Assembly: GCA_033961575.1 (NCBI GenBank)
Contig: CM066730.1
Location: forward strand, 117,083,523 to 117,147,522
Source of the DNA: Aselliscus stoliczkanus
Lineage: Eukaryota; Chordata; Mammalia; Chiroptera; Hipposideridae
DNA: 64,000 bases
Reading direction: 5' to 3'
Part shown: one piece after another, positions 51,215 through 62,841 of the stretch
How positions within the stretch are numbered: position 1 is the first letter of the stretch
How the letters are laid out: each line of letters starts with the position of its first letter
Position numbers and translations under genes: made by a program
Notes under the pieces: generated by a model
Told to the model about the DNA's origin: nothing
Seen by the model: the letters and a program-made list of their open reading frames with translations, nothing else
Database searches by the model: none

Positions 51215-52825
51215 TATTGAGCATTTTCTCGGTGCTGAGCCCTCAAAACATTGGAACAAAACAAGAGTTTACATTCTGTTGTACTAGAAAGACTTTGAAT
51301 GAGTTCACAAGTTAAATTGTGTGGTGAGCTATAAAGTAATATATGGTCTGCAAAAAAAAAATTGAACAGGATAAATGAAGAGAGGGTAGAGGGGCAGGTT
51401 ACAGCTTTTAAATAGAAAATCAGAGTAGGTTTCCTTGGAAAGTTACATTGAACAAAGATTTGAAGGAGATAATGGGGGTAAACTGCAGTTATCTGGAGGG
51501 AAGAGCTGCTAATCTGAGAAAAACTCCAGGAAAAGGAACCATCCAGCTCCAAAGCTCCTAGAAAGCCCGGCATGTTCCGGAAACACTAATGGCCAAGAGT
51601 CAGGTGAGAAAGGAGAGTAAGGGGACAAGGGGTTAGGAATGACAGATTGTGTAGCGCTTTGTAAGGATTTTGGTTTTTATTTTATGTGACATGCAGATCT
51701 CTTGGAGCATTGGAGAAAAGGAATAACATGACCTGACTTAAATTGTAAAAGCATCACTCAGACTCTTCTTTTGAGAACAGACTTTAGGGGAGGGAAAGTG
51801 AAAGGAGGGGAGGAATGACAGTGTCTTGAACCAGGGTGGTTTTGGTGGAGGTGGTTGAGAAGTGATCAGATTCTGTTGAAAGTTCCTGATGATTAAAATA
51901 AAGGGCATGAGAGAAAGAGAAGAGTCAAGGATGACTCCCAAGACTTTTGAACTGAGCAACTGGAAGGATGGAGTCGCCACCAGTTGAGCTGGGACACACT
52001 TCATGTAGAGCAAATTTGAAGCGTAAGATCAAGATTTCAGTTCTGGAAATGTTAAGTTTGAAACACTTATTAGTCATCTGTTGTTTTCAAGTAGTCAATT
52101 GGGATGTATGATTCTGCAACAGGAGAGAGAGGCATGGGTTAGAGATAAAAATTTGGGAGTCATCAGCATATAAATAGTATTTCAAACCATTATAGGAGTG
52201 TAGGTAGAGAGCTGAAAAAGAAGAGGATGAAGGAGCAGTCCCATATGAAGAGCTGGAGAGAAAAGGAGGATCCTGTAAGGGAGAATGAAAAAGGGGAATC
52301 AAGAGAGGAGAGTGTCAGGCCGGCCGAGTGGTGCATTGGCTATGAGGTGGTTTGGGGATGCCAGTGGCCCCAGTTCGGATCCCACATATGAGGGCCAGTG
52401 GCACTGCCCTCTACAGCTAACAACAGCTCCACCTGGAGCTGGGCTATGCGAGCCCCAGTGACGGTGTAGGCTGCAGCCCCTGCTGCAGTGGGCTGCCATA
52501 GGCTACAGTGAGTGGCTGGCAGCCAGCGTGAGTAGCTGGCAGCCAGCATGAGCTGCCAATAGCTGCAGTGAGCGACCATCCAGAGGCTGGCGACTGATCT
52601 GCCTCATGCGGGAACAGCGCAATGATGACACCAACATGGGCTAGTGAAGTAATGTCCTCCACAACTAGACTAAAGAACACAAAAAAAGACAGCAACTTGT
52701 CTGTTCCCTTTCCCCGATTCCCCAACGCTGTTCCCCTCCCCCCAATTCCCCAATAAAAGCTTTTTAAAAAAAAAAAGAGGAGAGTGTCATGGGAGCCAAG
52801 TGAAGAAAGTGTTTCCCCAGTGGTT
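51215..52825 (-). mobile_element. L2 LINE ORF2 remnant with RT motif (antisense)
   Basis: On minus the frame around 52230-52150 encodes KYYLYADDSQIFIS, the YADD catalytic loop of a non-LTR reverse transcriptase. Further along comes KVLGVILDSSLSL, the usual L2 order. Frameshifts and stops are frequent. A type B SINE splits it at 52318. Confidence 0.8.
52318..52776 (+). repeat. Long composite tRNA-SINE (type B), full length
   Basis: Complete head, middle and CCCCAATAAAAGC tail. Target duplication AGAGGAGAGTGTCA; the interrupted L2 resumes directly after it. Confidence 0.93.
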
Positions 52826-53529
52826 AAAGTTTGTTACATTCCTCATTGTAATTTTTATGAAAATGACATCCAAACAGAGACAAATAACTTCCTTTTCGTT
52901 TACTGTTACAAGTTAATTTTCCAGAAATTGCCTTAGTATCAAATTGGCATGTTTCAATATTGACAGTGAGTGTTTTGATAATCTAATATTTTGGTGTCCA
53001 TATTGCATTTCGCACCTGTTCAAATTCTTTTGAACAGAATATTAAAAACGGTAATACTATGTCTTGCAGTATAAAGCCCCCTCAAAACCTGCTATCAAAC
53101 CACAAGTCCAAAATTGTGATTAGAAAACTAAAATCATTATTTTTAGATCCAAAACTAGATTTGAATTGTACAATATGATAGGGAAAAATAATGTTGAGCT
53201 TAAAAACCACTGACATATGGGTTTGACTACAATAAATCATAAAATTTTATATAGTGTATTTAAAGAGGAATAATCAGATCAAAAACAGTGAGGAAGAGGA
53301 GGCAGAGGGAGGAAGAAGGGGAAAGCAGGAAGAGACAAACCAACCTTTAAAAAATATAGACTGAAAAAATATTTTGGAAATCTCTTCTAATATTATATCT
53401 CCCTACACATAATACATTGTTTCCTCATAAGAACACAAATTAATACTGAAATGGATTTAGATAATTGTCTTAAAGTTATTTAGAGGTGCCATACAAATGA
53501 GACCATAAGCTGTTTAACATACAGACTTC
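52826..53529. other. Intergenic: no gene seen
   Basis: AT-rich. Includes a short GA-rich tract near 53285-53335. Nothing else supported. Confidence 0.4.
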
Positions 53530-53640
53530 TTTTTTTTTTTTTTTTTGAGGGCAGTGTCACTGGCCATCATATGTGGGACCCAAATCGGGGCCGCTGGCTT
53601 CCCAAGCCAGCGCTTAACCACCACACCACTTGGCCGTCCC
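53530..53640 (-). repeat. Short tRNA-SINE (type A)
   Basis: Antisense copy with CAGACTTCTTTTTT / CAGAGACTTCTTTTTT at the edges. Confidence 0.9.
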
Positions 53641-53782
53641 AGAGACTTCTTTTTTTGATTCATGGATTATTTGTAATAATTGTGTGAATTGAATGGAAGG
53701 ATTTCTATGATCAGACTAACGCCCTTATTCTCAAGAAGTCACAAAAGCATTGATCAATTCAGCAAATATATATTTAACGGTA

Positions 53783-54265
53783 CAGTAAGTCTCCGACTTA
53801 AGAACATTCGAGTTGCGAACTTTCACAGATAAGAACAGACCTCGCATTAAGAACATTTATAGATGCTAACAAATTGCAGAAATACCTCATGTGTCTGCCG
53901 GACATTGTCCCAGTTGTGCTGCTGTGTGCTTACTGTACAGTGTGATAGTGGACAGGAGTACAGTGTTCAGTCAGAGTCCAGGATGTCCAGAAGCAAGAGG
54001 AAAGCAGTGGTGATGTGGAGGGGACTGCTAGAAAGAGCAACGCAATAACCATGGAAACAAAAGTGAAAATAATTGCGAGATTGGACCGTGGCAAAAAGAT
54101 AGTAGATGTCGCTCATTCTTATAACATGAATCGTTCAACCATTGGCTTTACATTGTATATTTGTGTCAAAGTTGTGTAAGACTCACTTTGTTGGACTTAC
54201 GGACGAATCTGACTTAGGAACGTTCTCCCAGAACGGAACTCGTTCATAAGTCAGGGACTTAACTG
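53783..54265 (+). mobile_element. Tigger/pogo-type element, internally deleted
   Basis: Ends CAGTAAGTCTCCGACTTAAG and CTTATAAGTCAGGGACTTAA form diverged inverted repeats, TA on the left. Inside, METKVKIIARLDRGKKIVDV and AHSYNMNRSTIG match the CENP-B/pogo N-terminal helix-turn-helix. The catalytic DDE part is absent. Confidence 0.8.
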
Positions 54266-54279
54266 TGCTCAGTAACTGA

Positions 54280-54460
54280 ATAGGGTGAATGAATATCATG
54301 GAAACAGTGGGCTCTGCGTTCAAATCTTGACTCAGTCCCTTAGATGCTATAAGCTCTCAATTAGATCACATAATCTCTGCGAGTCTCAATTTCTTCATCT
54401 GTAAACTGGAGCTAATTATACTGCCACATAGGTTGTTGAGATAATATATATCAAAGAAAC
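54280..54460 (-). repeat. MIR SINE fragment
   Basis: CTCTGCGAGTCTCAATTTCT and CATCTGTAAACTGGAGCTAA are antisense MIR core. Confidence 0.7.
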
Positions 54461-55054
54461 ATATCCAACAACTACTAACTAGTCATTTTTATTACTTCTA
54501 GGTATAAGAGTCTTTGCTAAACATTGTGGAGGAAAGAAGACATCATGTTTGCCCTCAAGTAGCTTACATTTTAGAAGATGAAATAATGTAGTGTAAGTAT
54601 TGAATAGTGAGTGGTCAGTGTAGAGTGCTCCTTAACAGTCTATTTCATCCATTTGCTTTTTCTCACTAATTGCTTCATTAGTATTTTCAGTCCCATTCAT
54701 AAAATAAAACGCTTATTTTTAATACTTAATAAATATTTTTTGCTTATTTGTTTTAGTTCTGACGTTTGGGAGATCCTATAATACAACTCTGGGACACTAA
54801 AAGAGTTCAGTGAACCAAACAAGTGTATGACCAAGATTCTGTTCAGAAAATTTAACCTATTATTTTACAATATGACTTAAGCTCTACATTATAGAAATCA
54901 TTCCAAAGGTAAACATATTAATCCACTACATGAAAATAAGGGATATGAGTTTTAGTCTTGGAAGATTTTTTATTTGCAATGTGATATACAAACACAAAGC
55001 AAATGAATGCTTCCTGAACTTGAATTATGTCATTCAGTAAGAACAGGTAAGAAC

Positions 55055-55447
55055 TGCTAAAGGAAAACCAAAATGGAGGCCACAGTTTGAATATACACGA
55101 GGACCAAACCTCAGGACCAAAACTTAAACTGTTCTGTTTTCCCCAAATGCTGACTCTGACCTTAAACAAAACTTAAGCTTTCTTCATATTACGTGACCCT
55201 AGAGCTTCCGAGCCAATCAGCTATACACAATTAAGCTTATACCTGTAAAAAGACTGTGTTTCTGCTAACCAGTCACAATAGCAAAAACACTGTACTCCTT
55301 CATTAATGCTTTATAAACTGAGCTACAGCTGCTAAAAGCTGAGCTTCTTACCACTTTCAGCTTTAAGTCTCCCTGTTTGTGAGCATTTTGCTTCATGTTC
55401 AATAAATGATTCATATCAAGTAAAGCTCTCTGAATTTTCTTTTGACA
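55055..55447 (+). mobile_element. Solo LTR, class I-like endogenous retrovirus
   Basis: Begins TGCTAAAGG and ends TTTTGACA, flanked by GAAC on both sides (55051-55054, 55448-55451). It contains GCCAATCAG, a TATAAA at 55312, AATAAA at 55401 and a U5-like CTCTCTGAATTTTC end. No internal viral genes remain. The 4-bp duplication fits a gamma-type integrase. Confidence 0.8.
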
Positions 55448-56735
55448 GAACAGAATTATTACATAGCTAGCCTTTCATCAATGGGTATTTCACTGGTTTC
55501 CAAGAGCTGTTTTTGACACTTAAACTACTTGTCTCATGGAATTTTGAAAGTCTTTTTTGTTTATCCTGTACCTTAAGTAATCTCAATGATTAAAGAGGTT
55601 GTTTCCAGGCCTTACTGACTCAGGAAGTTGGTTGAAAAGTTATTTCAGGGATTCATAGTGTCAATAGAACTCTTGACAGTGTCAATTATCCTTCAAAAGA
55701 ACTTGAAGTCAATACAAATAGAATTATTTCAATTTTGTGAAGAGATATTAAAGCCACACACCCTCCTATCTCAAAACGAATAAGAGTGACTGAAATATGA
55801 AGACTTTTCAGATATTGAAAACCTGGAGAGTCATTGGGTGGTGAATACCATCATCTCTATTTGAAGATGTTACATCGCACACTGTGAAATAAACATAATG
55901 CATGTGATAGCCTTTCCAGAAACAAGAAATATATTAGGAAATGAGAAGCTTTCTTCCAGAAATAAGTCTTCAGTTTGTATGTTTGGAATAATTTCTAATC
56001 ACTTTTTTGAGGCATTTAACTTTTTAAAGTACACTCTAAACTTGGTCATGATGGTATAGGATGCAAGGGCAGACCTCACTATATTTTCCAAGTAGCTTGA
56101 TCCCTAGCAATAGGTGAGCTGTTTAGATACATAGGATTTTTTTCTGCCTACTAATATTTGCAGAAAGTATAGTTCCACACATTCCTTCTTCGGTGATACA
56201 CATTTCTGATCCTTACTTGACCACGGGAAGCAATACCACAATCAAACTGGTTTCACTGAAATATGTCTTCTGAAATGATTTCTGGTTGTTTGAGTTCATC
56301 AAAGGAGCTTTTATTTGTATCTTTGGAAGGTGTATGATACCTCTGGCTGGTGTTTCTGACTATGGAGGAACCATAAAGACTATAATTTAAATAGTCTGGA
56401 ATGGCTTTTGTGTGTCTAATTATTTATTTTGTTGATTCATTCAATAAATATTTGTTAAGCTATACTTTGTGCCATATCCTCTGCTCTAGCAGTCAAAAGA
56501 AACCATTCTGTGTCTCCAAAGAACTCCAGTGGAAAGAGACTAACAAGTACCAAAGCAATTCCAAAATTATGAAAGGTTCTATGACTTTGTGTTGTTTAAA
56601 TCAAGACCAAATTTAGAATTACACCTCATATCTTCTTGAAAGAGCCAGAGTAGGAGTATTTATAAGTTACCTGTTGGTAGCTCAGAAAGTATTTTCAATA
56701 GAAATTAACCTAAGTGTAGTGATTATACCACTGAG

Positions 56736-56740
<5 letters not shown>
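55448..56740. other. Intergenic: no gene seen
   Basis: Unassigned sequence with an L2-like antisense piece near 56415-56530 (GATTCATTCAATAAATATTT). Confidence 0.4.

Positions 56741-56788
<48 letters not shown>
56741..56788. repeat. (TA)n microsatellite
   Basis: About 23 TA units without interruption. Confidence 0.95.
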
Positions 56789-56793
<5 letters not shown>

Positions 56794-57000
56794 TGTTTTC
56801 AGCCAGTCCTGTTTATTTTTTCCTTATATTTATGTTTTAAGTGAAATAAAACATACTCTACTATATCATCTCACAAATATAAAATATAGCAAACATACTG
56901 TACAATTACCAGAGACACAGTATTTAAAATTAAAAGTAATGAAGCATAATCCTTAATTTAGACTAGCAGTTCTCAAACTTTTTCTCTGAACCCCATACAC

Positions 57001-57457
57001 TTTTTTTTTTTTCAAAGATTTTTTATTGGGGTTGGGGGAGGGTAACAGCGTTGGGGAATCGGGGAAGGGGAACACACTAGTTGCTGTCTTTTTGTTCTTC
57101 AGTCTAGTTGTGGAGGATGTCGCCTCACTGGCCCATGTTGATATCATCATTGCGCTCTTCCTGGATGAGGCAGATGGGTCACCGGCCCCTGGATGGTCGC
57201 TCACTGTGGCTATTGGCAGCTTGCGCTGTCTGCCAGCTGCTCACGCTGGCTGCCGACTACTCACTGTAGCCTATGGCAGCCCACTGCAGCAGGGGCTGCA
57301 TCCCACTCCGTCACCGGGACTCGCACAGCCCAGCTCCAGGTGGAGCTGTTGTTAGCTGTAGAGGGCAATGTCACTGGCCCTCATATGTGGAATCCATACC
57401 GGGGCCGCTGGCATCCCAAAACCAGCTCTAAAGCAATGCACCACTTGGCCGGCCCCC
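57001..57457 (-). repeat. Long composite tRNA-SINE (type B), full length
   Basis: Antisense copy, tail read on minus as CCCCAATAAAAAATCTTTG. Target duplication CCCCATACAC. Confidence 0.92.
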
Positions 57458-58750
57458 CATACACTCTTAAAAACCCCAAAGAGCTTTTGTTTATGTGAGT
57501 TATACCTATCAGTATTTACCAAGTATAAATTTAAACTGAGGACAAATTAAATATATATTTTAAATTAATAACAATAAACCCATTATATGATAAAATACAT
57601 AGTTTATGAAGATGACTGTATCTTCTTAAAAAAAAACCAACGAGAAGAGTGGCATTATTTTATTTGGTTTGCAAATCTATGCCTGGCTTAATAGAAGATG
57701 GCTGGATTTATATCACTTCTACATTTAACCTGTGACATACCTTTTTGGTTGAAGTACATGAAGAAAATCTGGCCTCAGGTATGTAGTAGAAAAAGGGAAG
57801 AGTACTTAAGAGCTTTTCTAGGTAACTATGACTATTCTTCTTTGATATTACACCAAAATTTGAGAAGTGGTAAGTTTCCTAAAGGTTAGTTGTAATGTGT
57901 AATGTGAAATCATATCAAAGAGCTGTTTGTATTCTATTACATTAAAATCTATTGGTCTGTCTTGCATTTTGAATGGATCTTTTACCCACAGGTAATTTTG
58001 TAGTATCATGCATTCACTGGCTATTTGGAAAATATTGATTCACTGACATGCATATCTTTCAAAATTGACACATTTTGTTATATAATATCAAAAAATCACA
58101 TTTCTTAAAATCACTACTAATCTCATCAGAAAAGTCTTCAAGTACTATCAAGCTATCAAGCTTACAGTTGGTGGCTATGGGTACAATAGAAGTTTTCTGA
58201 AATTCTGATTTTCACCTTAATAGAGGCTTCCTTGGCTCCAGGTCACTGATGGCGGTGCCCGTAATGCAATGCAGGAGGTCAGGCAGGGGTTTAGGAGAGT
58301 GAAGAGTTGTGGGTGATGAGGGCCTCTTGTGGTACACTTCCCAGGGCTATTTCTCAGGGGAAGCCTTCTTTCATCCGTGGATCCTTGATGATTGGCTTAC
58401 TTTTCCACTGCAACCATTAGTTAGCAAGAGCAACCTGATCACAAAGCCTGAATGTATTCTGGGAATCTGCTTATGGAGGCAATTTGAGGGGTATTTTGTG
58501 GGGTTCCTACGATTCAAGCCACCACCCACCATGTGGTGGATCCTACGGCAGCATCTTGGGGAGCCAAAGTTATGCTATTTGGTGATTCTGATTAAGGTTT
58601 TTCTTCTTTTCCAATGCATAGAAAAGCATGCATTCTCACAGCTTCTCCTCCTTGAAGCAATCAAAAAACCTAATTTTTCTGATTTCTTTTTTTCCCTATA
58701 GCAGCCAGATGAAATATACATAAAAGACTCCTTTTATCTCTTTACACTTT
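57458..58750. other. Intergenic: no gene supported
   Basis: Includes a 130-codon plus-strand open frame (58309-58701) without recognisable similarity, signal or domain. It is not called as a gene. Confidence 0.4.
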
Positions 58751-58854
58751 TTTTTTTTTTTGAGGAAGTGTCACTGGCCCTCATATGTGGGACCCGAACC
58801 GGGGCCGCCGGCTTCCCAAGCCAGTGCTTACCCACTGCGCCACTCGGCCGGCCC
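58751..58854 (-). repeat. Short tRNA-SINE (type A)
   Basis: Antisense copy; the target duplication TCTCTTTACACTTT is perfect. Confidence 0.93.
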
Positions 58855-59331
58855 CCTCTCTTTACACTTTAATAGGGATTATAAGGTCTTATATAATGTT
58901 GGTCTTTGGCTCCACAAAAATTGAAATAAAGCTAAGCTGCTTTTACGGGGAATAACGAGTCAGTGCATTCCTTGGAATTCCCATCACAAGAGCCAGGAGG
59001 GCCTCTGGGAGAGAAAGAGAGAGGTAAAAAGATGGAAGAACAGTTGAAGAATTGAAGATGTGTTTATGAGATAAGCATTAACAGTGGTGATATAGGCAGA
59101 AGCTGCAAAATTAGATTACACTATTCTTCGTATTTTGTGCCAATGTCACTCCTATTTACTAGAAAGATACTAGCCTAAATAAGTGGAGATTAGGGATAAA
59201 ATATCCCTTGTAAGTGATCAGGTTTCCAAAAGTTTCCACCATGTTCCAGTAGACTCCAGGGAGATTTTGTTGATTTAGTTTCCCTACAATTATTCCTTCT
59301 AAAGTCACGAGTCAGTATACAGTTTAGTATA

Positions 59332-60206
59332 CAGTAAAACCTTGGTTTATGAGCATAATTCATTCCAGAAACATGCTTGTAATCCAAAGCACTTGTATAT
59401 CAAAGCGAATTTCCCCATAAGAAATAATGAAAAGTCAGATGATTCATTCCACAATCCAAAAATATTCATATAAAAATGATTACAACACTACAAATAAAGA
59501 AAATACAAAATATAAAGAAAAATTAAATTAACCTGCACTTAACTTTCTTTGGAAACCATCGTGGCTGATGTGAGGGAAAGGAGAGAGGAGGGTAATTGTG
59601 TAGGACGACTTGCACTATCACTAATGGAATCCCCTCTATCGGTTCAATGGAACCTTTTTCTTTTCGTACAGCTTTACCAGGGAACCTATCCAATGACACT
59701 TGCTTTTGCCTCCTTTTGAGGATTTCACGGAAATGTGACATTGCATTGTTGTTAAACAGATTCATCGCTCGTGCTGCTACAGCCTTATTTGGGTGGTGCT
59801 TCTCTATAAAATTTTGCACTGTTCCCCACATTTTACACATCTCCCTAATCTCATTCGAAGTGAGGGATTCCTCCGCTTTTTTCTCTTCCTCTTTATAGGT
59901 GCTTTGAAGTGACAAAAAAATACACTAGTGTTAGTTGTGGCCACCTTCCAATGTTCTAAAAAAGCACAGATTTCTGCCAAACACCATGACCTGAGACCTA
60001 GTATCCAGGCATGGGAGATGATCACCCACAATCCCGCAAAGAGAGAGAGAGAAGAACCATTGGCTCAGTTGTGATCATGTGACAGCATTATGTACTACTT
60101 GTATTGCAAGACATTGCTCGTTTATCAAGTTAAAATTTATTAGAAATGTTTGCTCGTCTTGCAGAACACTCGCAGTACTGGTTACTCGCAATCCAAGGTT
60201 TTACTG
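59332..60206 (-). mobile_element. Tigger/pogo transposon with transposase C-terminus
   Basis: Perfect short inverted ends CAGTAAAACCTTGG and CCAAGGTTTTACTG with TA outside both. On minus a 130-codon frame (59915-59523) contains FIEKHHPNKAVAARAMNLFN and HFREILKRRQKQVSLDRF, the conserved C-terminal tail of Tigger transposases. The DNA-binding and catalytic parts are deleted. About 875 bp. Confidence 0.88.
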
Positions 60207-60344
60207 TATTCCAAAATGTGCCTTAGTTAAAGGCATTGTTTCTATGATGGAGACATGTTGGGAAGTTCCAGTGTTCCCCAGGGATCACTAGATGCTAGAA
60301 CATCTTGTATTTGCTAAAACCTTGAAAAGGCCTATAAAGCTACT

Positions 60345-60480
60345 TGAAATATGATCAATGGACCAGCAACAATGACATCATCTGGAAGCTTGATAGAAAT
60401 GCAGAGTCTTGGGGTCCACCTCCAAGGGCAACTGAAAGATGCTAGGTGATTCATAAACACAAAAAATTCGAGAAACACTT
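60345..60480 (+). repeat. MER5A-like hAT MITE fragment
   Basis: GGACCAGCAACAATGACATC, GAAATGCAGAGTCTTGGGGT and CCACCTCCAAGG are MER5A text with a truncated start. Confidence 0.65.
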
Positions 60481-60828
60481 TCGAAGAAGAAATATGACAT
60501 TCCTCACCCCTATAAATTTCTATTAATCAATCAGATGCCTTGTTTCAGGCCAAAAATTTATGGTAGGTTTATAATGATATTTTATTTTCAAAAACATTAT
60601 TCTACTATTTTAAGAACAGTTTTATTGCCTGAAGGGAAGACAGACTAATGAGAAGTATTGTGGAAAACTAATGTATTTGTTTTATTTTCTTACTTAGTCT
60701 TTGCACAGACTTGGAATGAGATTCTTTACCTGACTGGTAGACAACATATCGATTAAGAGACCTATGATTATACCTTTGTTCTAGAGAACAAAATGGTTTT
60801 ACTTTCCTTTCAAGCAACTATCAATGAA

Positions 60829-61005
60829 AGTGATTCTCAAAGTGTAGTACCAGGTCCAGCAGCATCCACATCACCTGTAAACTTGTGAGAAGAGTAGATG
60901 TATGATTCAAAGTGTCTGATTCAGAGGCTCGGGGCATGGGACTCAGAAATGTGTTTTAAAAGCCCTCCAGGTGATCTAATGCACACCCAAGTTGACGACC
61001 CGCTG
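60829..61005 (+). repeat. MER5A hAT MITE
   Basis: TGATTCTCAAAGTGTAGTAC, GTCCAGCAGCATCCACATCA and AAAGCCCTCCAGGTGATCTA in MER5A order. Confidence 0.75.
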
Positions 61006-61509
61006 GTCTCGTTCCTTTATTTTCTAATACATATACGCAGACTAAGGTTCTTGTTTCTGTAGTGTCTATGGTAATCTTCCCTAACTGGGAACCAAATCAG
61101 CCTCTTCCCATTTCTACATATAGGAAAATTTAGGTGCCTACACTAGGTGATACCATAAGAACTGTTTTATCAAAGTGTTCTCATAGATATAAAAAAGTAC
61201 TCTAGCAGTGATGGTAGAACTTGTATTCATATAATCATCTTTAGGTAAATAGAGGAGATTAATAACTGGCTCATGTTTGCTTTTCCCTAAAAGTCAGTTA
61301 AGAATCTGACATGATGGTGTGCCTAGGTGGCTCTTGGACACTCAATTCATTTTATTACTGCTCACATTATTATTATTTTGACAGTGATTAGTTTTATTGC
61401 CCAGAAATGGTGGTTTTTGAATGTCAGCTATAAAATAGTAAAGTCTCTTCCTGCTAAATGCAATGTGGTATATGGATTGAATCCTGGAACAGAAAAAAAG
61501 ATATTCGTG

Positions 61510-61720
61510 GAAAACAAATGAAATATGAATGATGTTCAACATTTAGTTCATAGTAATATAGCAATGTTGATTCATAGTTTTGAAAAATGTACTATGGCAA
61601 TGTAAAATGTTACCATTAAGGGAAACTAGATGAGGGTATATAAGAACTCTGTATTATTTTTGCAACATTTCCATAAATCTAAAATTATTCCAAAATAAAT
61701 TTCTTTTTTTTAAAAAAAAT
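61510..61720 (+). repeat. L1 3' terminus
   Basis: TTGCAACATTTCCATAAATC followed by TAAAATTATTCCAAAATAAA is a typical old L1 3'UTR end. Confidence 0.6.
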
Positions 61721-62841
61721 ATCTCACTGACCCGTCACTTAATGAAGCTGTTTAAGTATTACCAAGTAAAAGAAATTAACTGCTCTACACCTACCCATTT
61801 GTAGGTAGACCAAAATTGTTTAATTTGTTGGGATGACAGCAAAGCTATTCATAGTCACAAAACACATTTGCCAAATATCTAGGACAGGCAATTAAAGCAG
61901 GAAAGGTGCTTCCTTTACTCTCCATTCCTTGAACTTTTATATATAGTTTCCACTCAGCACTTTGCACTTGGTGATATGTTGTTTTAATAATAATCCTCAA
62001 ATCATTTCATGGATGACTGTTCCCATCCACCCCCACCCTCCTCCAGAGCACTTAATGCAGGAAGTAGGCATTCAGAGCTCAGATTTCTCTGACTAACCGA
62101 CTGACTCAATGTGCTACCTGTAATTATATTTTAAAATTTAATCATGCAGTTCTGGGAACTCAAGGGGATAAAGTCAAAATCAACGATTCGAGTTAGGTTT
62201 GCATAAATTTTCTAGAGTGAATAGACTTCATCAAAACTTGTCAAAATGCAGAATTTGTCAGTGGAAACCAGAATATAAAAAACTAATCATTCATATGAGA
62301 TACACTCAAGATTGGAGGTGAATAGTTCGTGGTGAAGTTAACATTCCTAAAATAAATTTCGGGCTGAACAGAAAGTTACCAGTCTTCTTTCATGCCTTTT
62401 GTTTTATTGTATTTTGTTTTTTAGGGTAATCAAGCACCAAAAATATTAACTTGCTCTGGCCGTTGATATGTGTGGAGAAATTCTGAAAACAGCCTAATAG
62501 AAAAAAACCATTTATCTCTAATCTTCCTCAATAGTATCTATGTAAACTAAAACTAAAGCTACTTAAAAATACCAAGAACTATGATACATTTAACAGAGAT
62601 TCTGAAAGTGTTTCCAATGCATCATCTCAACCCTTCTAAAATTCCTATAAATATTAATAGATGCAAGCCAGGAATTATCACCATTTTTCCAGTAGGAAAA
62701 TAGAAATTCAAAGAGATTAAAAACATAACCCAGGTGAAACTACACATTGTGATTCTTTCAACTAATCATGTGTCATGTCCTTAGAACCATATTACATAGA
62801 ATAAATTGTTAAGTGAACACAACCCCATACATCTGCATATG
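61721..62841. other. Intergenic: no gene seen
   Basis: Unassigned AT-rich DNA with a MIR-like piece near 62600-62740 (CCAGTAGGAAAATAGAAATT). Confidence 0.4.

Noticed and set aside
58309..58701. 130-codon plus-strand frame as a gene
   Set aside because: No similarity, no splice context, no CpG promoter; it is flanked by repeats and has low-complexity Phe/Leu-rich stretches at its end.
59523..59915. TIGD-like host gene
   Set aside because: The frame is enclosed by Tigger inverted repeats and TA target sites and lacks the DNA-binding and catalytic regions; it is a transposon remnant.
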